From: Amycolatopsis sacchari
GTDB lineage: Bacteria > Actinomycetota > Actinomycetes > Mycobacteriales > Pseudonocardiaceae
Direction of reading: 5' to 3'
NCBI RefSeq assembly: GCF_900114035.1
Contig: NZ_FORP01000001.1
Coordinates: 62,001 to 126,000, forward strand
DNA length: 64,000 nt
Numbering within the stretch: position 1 is the first letter of the stretch; each line of letters starts with the position of its first letter. The notes below the pieces were generated by a model that made no database searches, was not told where the DNA came from, and saw nothing but the letters and a program-made list of their open reading frames with translations. Positions 55,488-64,000 of the stretch are shown piece after piece. Made by a program: the position numbers and the translations under genes.

Positions 55488-56465
55488 GTGTCCACCGCCC
55501 GCGCCGAGCGCTTGGTCAACCTGGTGCTCGCCCTGCTGTCCACCCGGCAGTACCTGACTGCCGAGCGGATCCGCGGGATCGTGCCCGGGTACGCCGACGC
55601 CGCCAGCGACGAGGCGTTCTCCCGGATGTTCGAGCGTGACAAGACCGAGCTGCGCGAGCTGGGGATCCCGCTGGAGACCGGGCGCAACTCGGTGTTCGAC
55701 GGCGCCGACGGCTACCGCATCGCCCGGCGCGACTACGAGCTGGGCGAGATCGAGCTCGCGCCCGACGAGGCCGCCGCCGTGGGGCTCGCCGTGCGGCTGT
55801 GGGATTCCCCCGAGCTGACCGGGCAGGCGCAGGGCGCGCTCGTCAAACTCCGCGCCGCCGGGGTCGAGGTCGACCACACGGCGCCGCCGGTCGTCGAGTC
55901 CCGCGTGCGCGCCGAGCCCGCGTTCTCCCCGCTGCTGGCCGCCGTGCAGAACCGGCAGCCGGTGCGGTTCGGCTACCGCCGCTCCGGCTCCGCGGAACGG
56001 CTCACCCGCACCCTCGAACCGTGGGGTGTGGTGTCGTGGCGCGCCCGCTGGTACGTCGTGGGGCACGACCGCGACCGCGGCGCCCCGCGCTGCTTCCGGC
56101 TGTCCCGCATCGTCGGCGAGGTGCGGCCCGCGGGCGCGCCCGGCGAGGTGGACCGGCCCGAGGACGTGAACCTGCTGGAGTTCGTCGCGGGCAGCAGCAC
56201 GGGCAAGGAGTCCTCGCCGGTCGCCACGGCGAAGCTGTGGATCGCCGACCGCCGGGCGGCCGGGGTGCGGCGGCGCGCGAAGCTGACCGGGCGGCTCACC
56301 GTCGCCGGGGTCGAGGGCGACCTGGCCGAGCTGGAGCTGTACTACCCGGAGAGCGCGGCGGACTGGATCGCCGGGCACGGGCCCGACGTCCTCGTGCTCG
56401 AACCGGACGTGCTGGCCAAGGCCGTGCACGAACGCCTTCGTGCCGTCGCGGGGGAGGACTCGTGA
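55488..56465 (+). CDS. pafB: WYL-domain transcriptional activator PafB
   Basis: A 325-residue regulator. The amino-terminal winged helix (RAERLVNLVLALLSTRQYLTAERI) precedes a WYL domain (from about residue 140) with WGVVSWRARWYVVGHDRDR and a WCX extension. PafB and PafC act together as the DNA-damage-responsive activator of mycobacteria, separately from pupylation. TACTGT ends 6 bases before the GTG start. It overlaps pafC by GTGA. Confidence 0.95.
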   Translation: MSTARAERLVNLVLALLSTRQYLTAERIRGIVPGYADAASDEAFSRMFERDKTELRELGIPLETGRNSVFDGADGYRIARRDYELGEIELAPDEAAAVGLAVRLWDSPELTGQAQGALVKLRAAGVEVDHTAPPVVESRVRAEPAFSPLLAAVQNRQPVRFGYRRSGSAERLTRTLEPWGVVSWRARWYVVGHDRDRGAPRCFRLSRIVGEVRPAGAPGEVDRPEDVNLLEFVAGSSTGKESSPVATAKLWIADRRAAGVRRRAKLTGRLTVAGVEGDLAELELYYPESAADWIAGHGPDVLVLEPDVLAKAVHERLRAVAGEDS

Positions 56466-57442
56466 GCGCTGCGACCGACCGGATGCCGCGCCTGCTCGCG
56501 CTGGTGCCGTACCTGCTGGCGCGGCCGGGCATCCGGATCGACGACGCCGCCAGGGACTTCGGGGTCACGCCGAAGCAGCTGCGCCGCGACCTGGAGCTGC
56601 TGTGGATGTGCGGGCTGCCCGGCTACGGGCCCGGTGACCTGATCGACCTGTCCTTCGCCGGCGACACCGTCACCGTCACCTTCGACGCCGGGATGAACCG
56701 GCCGCTGCGGCTGACCGGCGGGGAGGCGACCGCGCTGCTCGTCGCGCTGCGGGCGCTCGCCGAGACCCCCGGCCTGCTCGACACCGACGCCGTCCGCCGC
56801 GCCATCGCCAAGATCGAGGCCGCCGCCGGGCAGGCCCAGCCCTCCGGCGTGGTCGTCGGGCTCGCCCTGCGCGAGGGCGAGCGCACCGCGCACACCCGCG
56901 GCGTCGTGCAGCGGGCGCTGCAGGCCGGCCGGGCGCTGCGCATCCGCTACTACACCGCCTCGCGGGACGAGATCACCGAGCGCACCGTCGACCCGATGCG
57001 GCTGCTGATCGTGCAGGCCGTCGGGTACCTGGAGGCCTGGTGCCGCCGCGCCGAGGGCGTGCGGCTGTTCCGGCTCGACCGCATCGACGACGTCCAGGTG
57101 CTCGACGAGCCCGCCGCGCCGCCGCCGACCGCCCGGCCCACCGACCTCACCGACGGCGTGTTCGCGCCGCGGCCCGGGCAGGAGGTCGCCGAGCTGGTGC
57201 TGGACCCGGACGCGCGGTGGGTGGCCGAGTACTACCCGTGCGAGGAGCTGGCCGAGCTGCCGGGCGGGCGGCTGCGGGTCCGGATGCGCTACGGCGACGA
57301 GTCGTGGATGGTGCGGCTGGTGCTCAGCCTCGGCGGTGACGCGCGGGTGGAGAGCCCCGCCACGCTGGCCGGCTCGGTTCGTCGACGGGCCGCCGACGCG
57401 CTGGCCCGGGCTCGTCACCTTCCGTCAACCTTGGGCCAGTAG
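56462..57442 (+). CDS. pafC: WYL-domain transcriptional activator PafC
   Basis: A 326-residue partner of PafB. RLLALVPYLLARPGIRIDDAARDFGVTPKQLRRDLELLWMCG is the DNA-binding winged helix, and RYYTASRDEITERTVDPMRL begins the WYL domain, with VGYLEAWCRRAEGVRLFRLDRI as its core. It forms the PafBC heterodimer. The GTG start overlaps the pafB stop, so the subunits are likely made in equal amount. Confidence 0.95.
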   Translation: MSAATDRMPRLLALVPYLLARPGIRIDDAARDFGVTPKQLRRDLELLWMCGLPGYGPGDLIDLSFAGDTVTVTFDAGMNRPLRLTGGEATALLVALRALAETPGLLDTDAVRRAIAKIEAAAGQAQPSGVVVGLALREGERTAHTRGVVQRALQAGRALRIRYYTASRDEITERTVDPMRLLIVQAVGYLEAWCRRAEGVRLFRLDRIDDVQVLDEPAAPPPTARPTDLTDGVFAPRPGQEVAELVLDPDARWVAEYYPCEELAELPGGRLRVRMRYGDESWMVRLVLSLGGDARVESPATLAGSVRRRAADALARARHLPSTLGQ

Positions 57443-57451
57443 GGTGACCGC

Positions 57452-57664
57452 GTGTCGTACCTGCCGAGCATCGTGCTCGCCGCCGCCGGCCTGGTCCTGC
57501 TGGCCGTCCTGCTGATTGCTGTGCTCAGGGGCTTGCGCCGGTTCCGTTCGGCGATGAGCATGGTCGTGACGAGTACAGGCGAGCGCACCGGGCTGCTCCG
57601 GGCGCGCTCGGCCGGGTTGCGGATCGCGCTCGAGCAGCGTCGGCGCACTTCGGACAACCAGTAG
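57452..57664 (+). CDS. Small single-pass membrane protein
   Basis: A 70-residue protein with one helix (about residues 5-26) and a basic cytoplasmic tail ([20 protein letters not shown]). It is conserved in position between pafC and tatA in related actinomycetes as far as I recall. Function unknown. TAGGGT, which overlaps the pafC stop, ends 6 bases before the GTG start. Confidence 0.72.
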   Translation: MSYLPSIVLAAAGLVLLAVLLIAVLRGLRRFRSAMSMVVTSTGERTGLLRARSAGLRIALEQRRRTSDNQ

Positions 57665-57695
57665 CATTGGGCAAGAGACGAGAAGGAGGCCACTC

Positions 57696-57983
57696 ATGCT
57701 GAACGGGTTGCAGCCGTGGCACTTGATCATTTTGGTGCTGATCGTGGTTCTGCTGTTCGGTGCCAAGCGGCTTCCCGACGCCGCCCGCTCCATCGGCAAG
57801 TCCATGAAGATCTTCAAGGCGGAGACGAAGGACCTGGCGGGCGAGCCCGCCGCCGAGCCGGAGAAGAAGGAGCTGCCCGCCGCCACGGCGCAGCCCGCGG
57901 CGGCCGACCAGCAGGTCGCGGAGCTGCAGCGCCAGCTCGACGAGCTGAAGAAGCAGCAAGAGCAGCAGAAGCACGCCAGCTGA
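57696..57983 (+). CDS. tatA: Sec-independent translocase subunit TatA
   Basis: A 95-residue TatA that forms the pore of the twin-arginine pathway. [22 protein letters not shown] holds the transmembrane helix and the hinge FGAKRLP, followed by an amphipathic helix and a Lys/Glu/Gln-rich tail. AAGGAGG precedes the ATG. tatC follows after 18 bases; tatB is not in the window. Confidence 0.96.
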   Translation: MLNGLQPWHLIILVLIVVLLFGAKRLPDAARSIGKSMKIFKAETKDLAGEPAAEPEKKELPAATAQPAAADQQVAELQRQLDELKKQQEQQKHAS

Positions 57984-58001
57984 CCGGACGGGAACCCTCC
58001 A

Positions 58002-58955
58002 GTGGCGGACGCCGCCTCCTCCAGCCGTCGGGACCGGCGGCGCAAGCGCAGCCGTCGGCACAACCCCGACGGCACGATGACCCTGATCGAGCACATCTAC
58101 GAGTTCCGCAGGCGGCTCGGTTACGCCCTGCTCGCCGTCGTGGCGGGCGGGATCTTCGGGTTCATCTGGTTCAACACCCACCTGGGCCCGATCCCGTCGC
58201 TCGGGCACATCGTGAACGAGCCGTACTGCGCCATCCCCGCTGACCGCAGGCTCAACGGGGCGCAGGGTTGCTACCTGCTGCAGACGGTGCCGTTCGAGGC
58301 GCTGATGATCCAGCTGAAGGTGGGCGTCGCCGCCGGTGCGGTGCTCACCTCGCCGCTGTGGCTGTACCAGCTGTGGGCGTTCATCGCGCCGGGGCTGTAC
58401 TCGAAGGAGCGCAAGTACGCGCTGACGTTCGTCGGGTTCGCGAGCGCCCTGTTCGTCGCGGGCGCGGTGCTGGCGTACCTGCTCATCCCGCACGCGCTCG
58501 CGCTGCTGATGGGCTTCGGCAGCGACTTCTTCGTCACCGGTCTCACGGCGGACAAGTACATCTCGTTCGTGCTGTCGCTGCTGGTGATCTTCGGCGTCAG
58601 CTTCGAGCTGCCGCTGCTGATCGTGATGCTCAACTTCGTCGGGGTGCTCAAGTACCCGCAGCTGAAGAAGTGGCGCCGCGGGATCATCTTCCTGCTGTTC
58701 GTGTTCGCCGCGTTCGCCACGCCGGGTTCGGACCCGTTCTCCATGCTGGGGCTGGCCGGGGCGCTCACGGTGCTCAACGAGATCGCGATCCAGATCGCCC
58801 GCGTGCACGACCGCCGCAAGGAGCGGGCCGCGAGCGAGTCGGAGTGGGCGAACGTGCCGGACGACCAGCCGGCGCCGTTCGACTACACGCCGACGAAGAT
58901 CGACGAGGAACCGGCCGAGAAGGCCGGGCACGGCAGCACCGACGACGTGACGTAG
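58002..58955 (+). CDS. tatC: Sec-independent translocase subunit TatC
   Basis: A 317-residue TatC, the receptor for twin-arginine signals. An arginine-rich amino tail leads to the first cytoplasmic motif TLIEHIYEFRRRLG, six helices, and FELPLLIVMLNFVGVL. A charged carboxy tail of about 45 residues extends past the last helix. The GTG start has only GGGAACC upstream. It probably exports PhoD encoded at 9790. Confidence 0.96.
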   Translation: MADAASSSRRDRRRKRSRRHNPDGTMTLIEHIYEFRRRLGYALLAVVAGGIFGFIWFNTHLGPIPSLGHIVNEPYCAIPADRRLNGAQGCYLLQTVPFEALMIQLKVGVAAGAVLTSPLWLYQLWAFIAPGLYSKERKYALTFVGFASALFVAGAVLAYLLIPHALALLMGFGSDFFVTGLTADKYISFVLSLLVIFGVSFELPLLIVMLNFVGVLKYPQLKKWRRGIIFLLFVFAAFATPGSDPFSMLGLAGALTVLNEIAIQIARVHDRRKERAASESEWANVPDDQPAPFDYTPTKIDEEPAEKAGHGSTDDVT

Positions 58956-59801
58956 GTGCGGGCCGGGCTGGTCGTCCACCCCGGCTCGGGTTCCGGCGCG
59001 GCGGCGCGGGTCGCGGACACCGTCGCGGCCCGGTTGCGGCCGGTCGTGGACGAGCTGCACGTCGGGACCGGGCCGGCGAGCGGGCTGGACCTGCTCGTCG
59101 TGCTCGGTGGCGACGGCGCGGTGCACCACGCGGTGCGGTACTGCGCAGCCCACGGCGTGCCATTGGGGCTGCTGCCCGCGGGCAACGGCAACGACCTCGC
59201 GCGGGCGCTGGACCTGCCACTCGACCCCCTCGGGGCGCTCGAAGTGCTGCTCACGGCCCTGCGTGAGGGCCGTCGGCGGCGCCTGGACCTGGGCTCCGCC
59301 GGGGACGCCTGGTTCGCGACGGTGCTGTGCGCGGGCTTCGACGCGGCGGTCGCGCGGCGGGCGCACGCCCTGCGGTGGCCCCGCGGCCCGCGCCGCTACG
59401 ACGTGGCGGTGCTCGCCGAGCTGGCCCGCTTCCGCAGCCACCCCGTGGCGGTCCGCACCGAGCACGAACGGTTCGAGCTGGACGCCACGCTGGTCGCCGT
59501 CGGCAACACGGCCTACTACGGCGGCGGTATCCCGATCTGCCCCTCCGCGCGCCCCGACGACGGGTTGTTCGACGTGACGCTGGTGGGCCGGGCGAGCCGG
59601 GCCAACCTGGTGCGCCTGCTGCCGAAGCTGCGGGCCGGGGCGCACCTGCGGCACCCCGCCGTGCGGACCCTGCGGGCGAGGGAGGTCCGGATCGAGGGGA
59701 TCGGGGGGACGGCCCTGCCACTGGTCGTCGACGGCGAACCGCTGCCCGCCGGGCCGGTCACCGTGCGCTGCGTGCCCGGCGCGCTCACCGTCGTCGCGTG
59801 A
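58956..59801 (+). CDS. Diacylglycerol/lipid kinase-family protein
   Basis: A 281-residue DAGK-catalytic-domain protein. VVHPGSGSG, LLVVLGGDGAVHHAV and LLPAGNGNDLARAL are the nucleotide-site motifs, and ICPSARPDDGLFDVTLV is the carboxy-terminal lipid-kinase signature. It should phosphorylate diacylglycerol or a related lipid. The GTG start follows the tatC stop directly, so it is in the tat operon. Confidence 0.93.
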   Translation: MRAGLVVHPGSGSGAAARVADTVAARLRPVVDELHVGTGPASGLDLLVVLGGDGAVHHAVRYCAAHGVPLGLLPAGNGNDLARALDLPLDPLGALEVLLTALREGRRRRLDLGSAGDAWFATVLCAGFDAAVARRAHALRWPRGPRRYDVAVLAELARFRSHPVAVRTEHERFELDATLVAVGNTAYYGGGIPICPSARPDDGLFDVTLVGRASRANLVRLLPKLRAGAHLRHPAVRTLRAREVRIEGIGGTALPLVVDGEPLPAGPVTVRCVPGALTVVA

Positions 59802-59853
59802 TCTCCCGGCCTCCCGCATGCGAGGTCAGGCGCGGGTGTGACACCCTGGCGAG

Positions 59854-62598
59854 GTGGCCGCTAGCCCTTCTCCGTCCCCGGCCGAGGCCTACCAGGCTTC
59901 GCGGCGCCGTGGGAAACACCCCCAGCTGACCCGTTTCGCGGCGGAGGCGTCGTTCGAGTTCGACGACTTCCAGGTCCGCGGCTGCGAGGCGCTGGAAGAC
60001 GGCCACGGCGTGCTCGTGTGCGCGCCGACCGGCGCGGGCAAGACCGTCGTCGGCGAGTTCGCCGTGCACCTCGCGCTCGCCGAGGGCCGCAAGTGCTTCT
60101 ACACGACGCCGATCAAGGCGCTGTCGAACCAGAAGTACAACGACCTCGTCGACCGCTACGGCAACGACGCCGTCGGCCTGCTCACCGGTGACACCGCGAT
60201 CAACGGCAGCGCGCAGATCGTCGTGATGACCACCGAGGTGCTGCGCAACATGCTCTACGCGGGCTCCTCGGCGCTGACCGACCTCGGCTACGTGGTGATG
60301 GACGAGATCCACTACCTGGCCGACCGGTTCCGCGGCGCGGTGTGGGAGGAGGTGATCCTGCACCTGCCCGAGTACGTGCGCGTGGTGGGCCTGTCCGCGA
60401 CGGTGAGCAACGCCGAGGAGTTCGGCGAGTGGCTCGTCGAGGTGCGGGGCGACACCACGGTCGTCGTGGACGAGCACCGCCCGGTGCCGCTGTGGCAGCA
60501 CATGATGGTGGGGAACCGGTTGCTCGACCTGTTCGCGGACGACGGCGAACTGCGGATGAACCCCGGTCTGCTGCGGCGGGTCGAGGAGGTCGGGCGGATG
60601 CACGCGCCCGCCGGGTTCCGCGGGCCGCGAAACCGCGGACGGCAGCAGTTCCGGGGTCCGCGTTTCCGCCCACCGTCCCGTGTGGACATCCTCACGCGAC
60701 TCGACGCGGCGGGCCTGCTGCCCGCGATCGTGTTCATCTTCTCCCGGGCGGGCTGTGACGCGGCCGTCGCGCAGTGCACGCGTGCGGGCCTGCAGCTCAA
60801 CTCGCCGGAGGAGCGCGCGGAGGTCCGGCGGATCATCGCCGAGCACACCGGCGACCTGCCCGAGGGCGACCTCGGTGTGCTGGGGTACTGGGAGTGGCGC
60901 GAGGCGCTGGAGAGCGGGATCGCGAGCCACCACGCGGGGCTGCTGCCCGCGTTCAAGGAGACCGTCGAGGACCTGTTCGTCCGCGGCCTGGTGAAGGTCG
61001 TGTTCGCGACCGAGACGCTGGCGCTGGGCATCAACATGCCCGCCCGCACGGTCGTGCTGGAGCGGCTGGTCAAGTACAACGGCGAGGCGCACGTCGACCT
61101 CACGCCGGGGGAGTACACGCAGCTCACCGGCCGCGCCGGGCGCCGGGGGATCGACGTCGAGGGGCACGCGGTCGTCGTGTGGCAGCCGGGGGTGGACCCC
61201 AAGCAGGTCGCCGGGCTCGCGTCGACCCGCACGTACCCGCTGCGCTCATCCTTCCGGCCCGGCTACAACATGGCGATCAACCTGGTCCGCCAGCTCGGCG
61301 GGCAGGAGGCGCGCGAGCTGCTGGAGCAGTCGTTCGCGCAGTTCCAGGCGGACCGGTCGGTGGTCGGCCTGTCGCGGCGCATCGAGAAGAACCGGGAGGC
61401 GCTGGCGGGCTACCGCGAGGCGATCACCGGCGACTTCGACGAGATGCTGTCCTACGTGGAGCTGCGCAAGAAGATCTCCGACCGGGAGAAGGCGCTGGCG
61501 AAGCAGAACAGCGCCGCCCGGCGGGCGAGCACGGCGGAGTCGCTGGAGCGGTTGCGCAAGGGCGACGTGATCGCCGTGCCCGCCGGGCGGCGCGCCGGGC
61601 TCGCGGTCGTCGTCGACCCCGGGCTCGACCCGATCCGCGAACCGCGGCCGGTCGTCGTCACCGAGGACCGCTGGTCCGGACCACTGTCGCTCGCGGACTT
61701 CCCGTCGCCCGTGGAGCCGCTCGGGCACATCAAGCTGCCCAAGCACGTCGAGCTGCGCTCGCCCAAGACGCGCCGCGACATCGCGTCGAGCCTGCGCAAC
61801 GCCGGGATCTCCCTGCCGGGCAGGCAGCGGCGGCGGGCGGGTGCCCAGGACGACGCCGAGCTGACGATGCTGCGCCGCGAGCTGCGCGCGCACCCGTGCC
61901 ACGGGCTGGCCGAGCGCGAGGCGAACCTGCGCTGGGTCGAGCGGTACCAGCGGCTGGAGGCCGAGACCCAGCAGCTGGAGCGCCGCGTCGCGGCCACGAC
62001 GCACTCGCTGGCGCGGGCGTTCGACCGGATCCGGGACCTGCTCGACGAGCGCGGCTACCTCGGCAAGGGCGAGAACAGGGTGACCGAGCACGGCGAGCGG
62101 CTCGCCCGGCTGTACAGCGAATCCGACCTGCTGGCGGCCGAGTGCATCCGGCACGGCGTGTGGCGGGGCCTCAGCCCGGCCGAGCTGGCGGCGATCGTGT
62201 CGACGCTGGTGTTCGAGGCCCGCCGTGATTCGGCCGGTGAGCCGCGCCTGCCGTCCGGGGCGGTGCCGCGGGCGTGGCAGGACACGGTGCGGCTGTGGAC
62301 GGAGCTGGCCGAGGACGAGCGCCGCCACCGGCTGGACCGCACCCGGGAGCCCGACGCCGGGTTCGCGTGGCCGGTGTACCGGTGGGCGCGGGGCGAGTCG
62401 CTGGAGCAGGTGCTCACGACGGCGGAGGCCAACGGGCAGGAGCTGTCCGCGGGCGACTTCGTGCGGTGGTCCCGGCAGGTGATCGACCTGCTCGACCAGA
62501 TCCGCACCGTGCTGGGCCGCGAGGACCAGGTGGGCGCGGCGGCGGCGAAGGCGGTCAAGGCGCTGCGGCGCGGCGTGGTGGCGGCGGGGGCCGAGTAG
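59854..62598 (+). CDS. helY: DEAD/DEAH-box helicase HelY (Ski2-like)
   Basis: A 914-residue superfamily 2 helicase. Motif I is CAPTGAGKT, motif Ia TTPIKALSNQKY, motif II MDEIHYL, motif III GLSATVSN, and motif VI QLTGRAGRRGID. A carboxy-terminal DSHCT-like domain (about 730-914) follows, as in Ski2/Mtr4 RNA helicases, pointing to an RNA-processing role. CACCCT, a weak -10, ends 6 bases before the GTG start. Confidence 0.96.
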   Translation: MAASPSPSPAEAYQASRRRGKHPQLTRFAAEASFEFDDFQVRGCEALEDGHGVLVCAPTGAGKTVVGEFAVHLALAEGRKCFYTTPIKALSNQKYNDLVDRYGNDAVGLLTGDTAINGSAQIVVMTTEVLRNMLYAGSSALTDLGYVVMDEIHYLADRFRGAVWEEVILHLPEYVRVVGLSATVSNAEEFGEWLVEVRGDTTVVVDEHRPVPLWQHMMVGNRLLDLFADDGELRMNPGLLRRVEEVGRMHAPAGFRGPRNRGRQQFRGPRFRPPSRVDILTRLDAAGLLPAIVFIFSRAGCDAAVAQCTRAGLQLNSPEERAEVRRIIAEHTGDLPEGDLGVLGYWEWREALESGIASHHAGLLPAFKETVEDLFVRGLVKVVFATETLALGINMPARTVVLERLVKYNGEAHVDLTPGEYTQLTGRAGRRGIDVEGHAVVVWQPGVDPKQVAGLASTRTYPLRSSFRPGYNMAINLVRQLGGQEARELLEQSFAQFQADRSVVGLSRRIEKNREALAGYREAITGDFDEMLSYVELRKKISDREKALAKQNSAARRASTAESLERLRKGDVIAVPAGRRAGLAVVVDPGLDPIREPRPVVVTEDRWSGPLSLADFPSPVEPLGHIKLPKHVELRSPKTRRDIASSLRNAGISLPGRQRRRAGAQDDAELTMLRRELRAHPCHGLAEREANLRWVERYQRLEAETQQLERRVAATTHSLARAFDRIRDLLDERGYLGKGENRVTEHGERLARLYSESDLLAAECIRHGVWRGLSPAELAAIVSTLVFEARRDSAGEPRLPSGAVPRAWQDTVRLWTELAEDERRHRLDRTREPDAGFAWPVYRWARGESLEQVLTTAEANGQELSAGDFVRWSRQVIDLLDQIRTVLGREDQVGAAAAKAVKALRRGVVAAGAE

Positions 62599-62662
62599 CG
62601 GTTTCGGGCCGTGACGCGGTGTGGTTGGATCGCGCAGAGCGAGACGCGCGGAGGGAGTTCCG

Positions 62663-63301
62663 ATGAGCACGCCGTACGGCGGCAACGACCCGCAGCAGTG
62701 GGGCGGCCAGGCGCCGGGGTCCGGCGGGTTTCCCGCGCAGGGCCAGCCCGGTTATCCCCAGCAGCCGGGTTATCCGCAGACCGGCGGGTTCCCGGCGCAG
62801 CCCGCGTACCCGCAACAGGGCCAGTACCCGCCCGCGTATCCGCAGCAGGGCCAGTACCCGCAACAGCCCGCCTACCCCCAGCAGCCGCAGTACCCGCAGC
62901 AGCCCTACTACGGGCAGCAGCAGCCGCCGCAGGGGCAGTACGACTACGGCACCCCGAGCGGGTTCGGCGCCCCGGTCAAGAAGGGCGGCGGCAGCGGGAA
63001 GCTGCTGTGGATCATCACCGGCGTCGTGGTCGTCGTCCTCGCCGTGGTGGGGATCACCGGGTTCTGGCAGCCCGGGTTCTTCATCACGAAGGTGCTGGAC
63101 CAGACCGCCGTGCAGAACGGGGTCAAGCAGATGCTCGCCACGTACGGCGACACCGCGACCGCCGTGAGCTGCCCGCCGGACCAGGAGGTCAAGGCGGGCA
63201 CCACCTTCACGTGCACCGCCACGATCGGCGGGCGGCAGCGGCAGGTGACCGTGACGGTGCAGGACGGGAACGGCAACTACCAGGTCGGGCACCCGCGGTA
63301 A
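62663..63301 (+). CDS. DUF4333 membrane protein with PQQ-rich amino end
   Basis: A 212-residue protein. Residues 1-100 are a low-complexity tail with repeated YPQQ and GQYP units, one helix lies at about 116-140 (LLWIITGVVVVVLAVVGITG), and the outer domain has DUF4333 features, with two cysteines in AVSCPPDQEVKAGTTFTCTA. It matches Rv2091c beside helY. GGAGGGAG precedes the ATG. Confidence 0.9.
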   Translation: MSTPYGGNDPQQWGGQAPGSGGFPAQGQPGYPQQPGYPQTGGFPAQPAYPQQGQYPPAYPQQGQYPQQPAYPQQPQYPQQPYYGQQQPPQGQYDYGTPSGFGAPVKKGGGSGKLLWIITGVVVVVLAVVGITGFWQPGFFITKVLDQTAVQNGVKQMLATYGDTATAVSCPPDQEVKAGTTFTCTATIGGRQRQVTVTVQDGNGNYQVGHPR

Positions 63302-63342
63302 AGAGGTGGCCGCGCCGGGGTTTCTCGGCGAGTATCGGCGGG

Positions 63343-64000
63343 GTGAGTGACTACACCGTACGTGCTCTGCGACCCGACGAGACCCGGACCGCGAGCGAGT
63401 TGTTCCGGGCGGCACTGCACGTGCCGCCGCTCAAGGACGAGGACTGGACCTACGTCGGGCGGATGTACCAGCCGGGGCGAACCCTCGGCGCGTTCGACAG
63501 CGAACTGATCGGCACCGCGCGCTCGTTCGACGCCGAGCTGACCGTGCCGGGCGGGAAGCGCCTTCCCGTGGCCGCTGTGACGGGCGTCGGCGTGCGGGCC
63601 GACCGCACCCGCCGCGGCGTGCTCAGTCAGCTGATGCGCACCCAGCTCGCCGACTTCGCCGAGCGGGGCGTGCCGCTGGCCGCCCTGTACGCGAGCGAAG
63701 GCCCCATCTACGGCCGCTTCGGCTACGGCGTCTCGACGCTCGCCCACGACCACGAGATCGATCCACGGCGGGTCACGCTGCGGCCGGAGGTCCCCGCGGG
63801 CGGGGAGATCGAGACGCTCGGGCTGAAGGCCGCGCTCGAACGGCTGCCGGAGATCTACGCCGGCCTGCCCCACCCGCGGCCCGGCGCGATGACCCGCCCG
63901 CCGTACTGGTGGCCCGCCTTCGAACGGCACATGCGCGAGGAGGACAAGCCGCCGGTGACGATCGTCCACTCCGGACCCGACGGGGTGGACGGCTTCGCGG
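63343..64000 (+). CDS. Eis-like GNAT N-acetyltransferase, 5' part
   Basis: The first 219 residues of a GNAT-family protein of the Eis type, running off the right edge. It begins VSDYTVRALRPDETRTASELF; AVTGVGVRADRTRRGVLSQLM is the acetyl-CoA loop, and ASEGPIYGRFGYG is characteristic of Eis proteins, which acetylate aminoglycosides, peptides or lysines. The carboxy-terminal catalytic carboxylate is outside the window. No strong Shine-Dalgarno is present at the GTG. Confidence 0.88.
   Translation, partial: MSDYTVRALRPDETRTASELFRAALHVPPLKDEDWTYVGRMYQPGRTLGAFDSELIGTARSFDAELTVPGGKRLPVAAVTGVGVRADRTRRGVLSQLMRTQLADFAERGVPLAALYASEGPIYGRFGYGVSTLAHDHEIDPRRVTLRPEVPAGGEIETLGLKAALERLPEIYAGLPHPRPGAMTRPPYWWPAFERHMREEDKPPVTIVHSGPDGVDGFA

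Overview
The window is chromosomal DNA from a very GC-rich actinomycete. By eye it is about 70% G+C or more, with many GTG starts and with GTGA or ATGA stop/start overlaps. It carries a Pup-proteasome system, mycothiol synthesis (mshC), an InhA-type enoyl reductase and a coproporphyrin-type ferrochelatase. Gene content and order suggest Pseudonocardiaceae, possibly Amycolatopsis-like; that placement is inference. Most of the window is conserved core and matches two blocks that I recall from the Mycobacterium tuberculosis chromosome, acn-ripA-moxR1-fabG1-inhA-hemZ and Rv2091c-Rv2130c.

Left block (1-14.8 kb): the 5' end of aconitase; a MerR regulator divergent from an EthD-family protein; two coupled membrane-protein genes; a secreted NlpC/P60 peptidoglycan hydrolase; an epoxide-hydrolase-like gene overlapping a MobA-like gene; a MoxR-DUF58-VWA module with a nested inverted repeat inside it; trmL, phoD and an isochorismatase-like hydrolase; then the fatty-acid/haem run fabG-fabI(inhA)-hemH.

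Middle block (14.8-30 kb): a 123-bp direct repeat, a second AAA+/VWA pair, a cytochrome P450 divergent from a TetR regulator with an 18-bp palindrome between them, a GH25 lysozyme and mshC. An accessory stretch follows: tandem hairpin repeats, an ABC-F ATPase with a candidate leader peptide, an HTH regulator and MFS exporter, a phosphoesterase and a second MFS gene. The conserved order resumes with a PAC2-family gene.

Right block (30-64 kb): metH-HAD-hisE-hisG closed by a strong terminator; an accessory SDR/HTH pair and a ParA-like ATPase; a thioesterase, a RecB-like nuclease, an M50 protease and trmI; then the Pup-proteasome locus. Arc unfolds pupylated substrates, PrcB/PrcA degrade them, PafA attaches Pup and Dop removes it. 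Pup here already ends in GGE. pafB-pafC (a DNA-damage activator), tatA-tatC, a lipid/diacylglycerol kinase, helY and a DUF4333 membrane protein follow, and an Eis-like acetyltransferase runs off the right edge. A small accessory island lies between arc and dop.

At least fifteen genes have a TANNNT -10-like hexamer ending 6-7 bases before the start codon and little or no Shine-Dalgarno, which suggests widespread leaderless transcription. No tRNA, rRNA, CRISPR, insertion sequence or prophage was seen. The most interesting non-genic signals are the paired 18-bp sites flanking a small HTH-like gene (46268-46642), the nested inverted repeat at 7152-7236, the gene-tail duplication at 14761-15066 and the ABC-F leader at 25366-25450.
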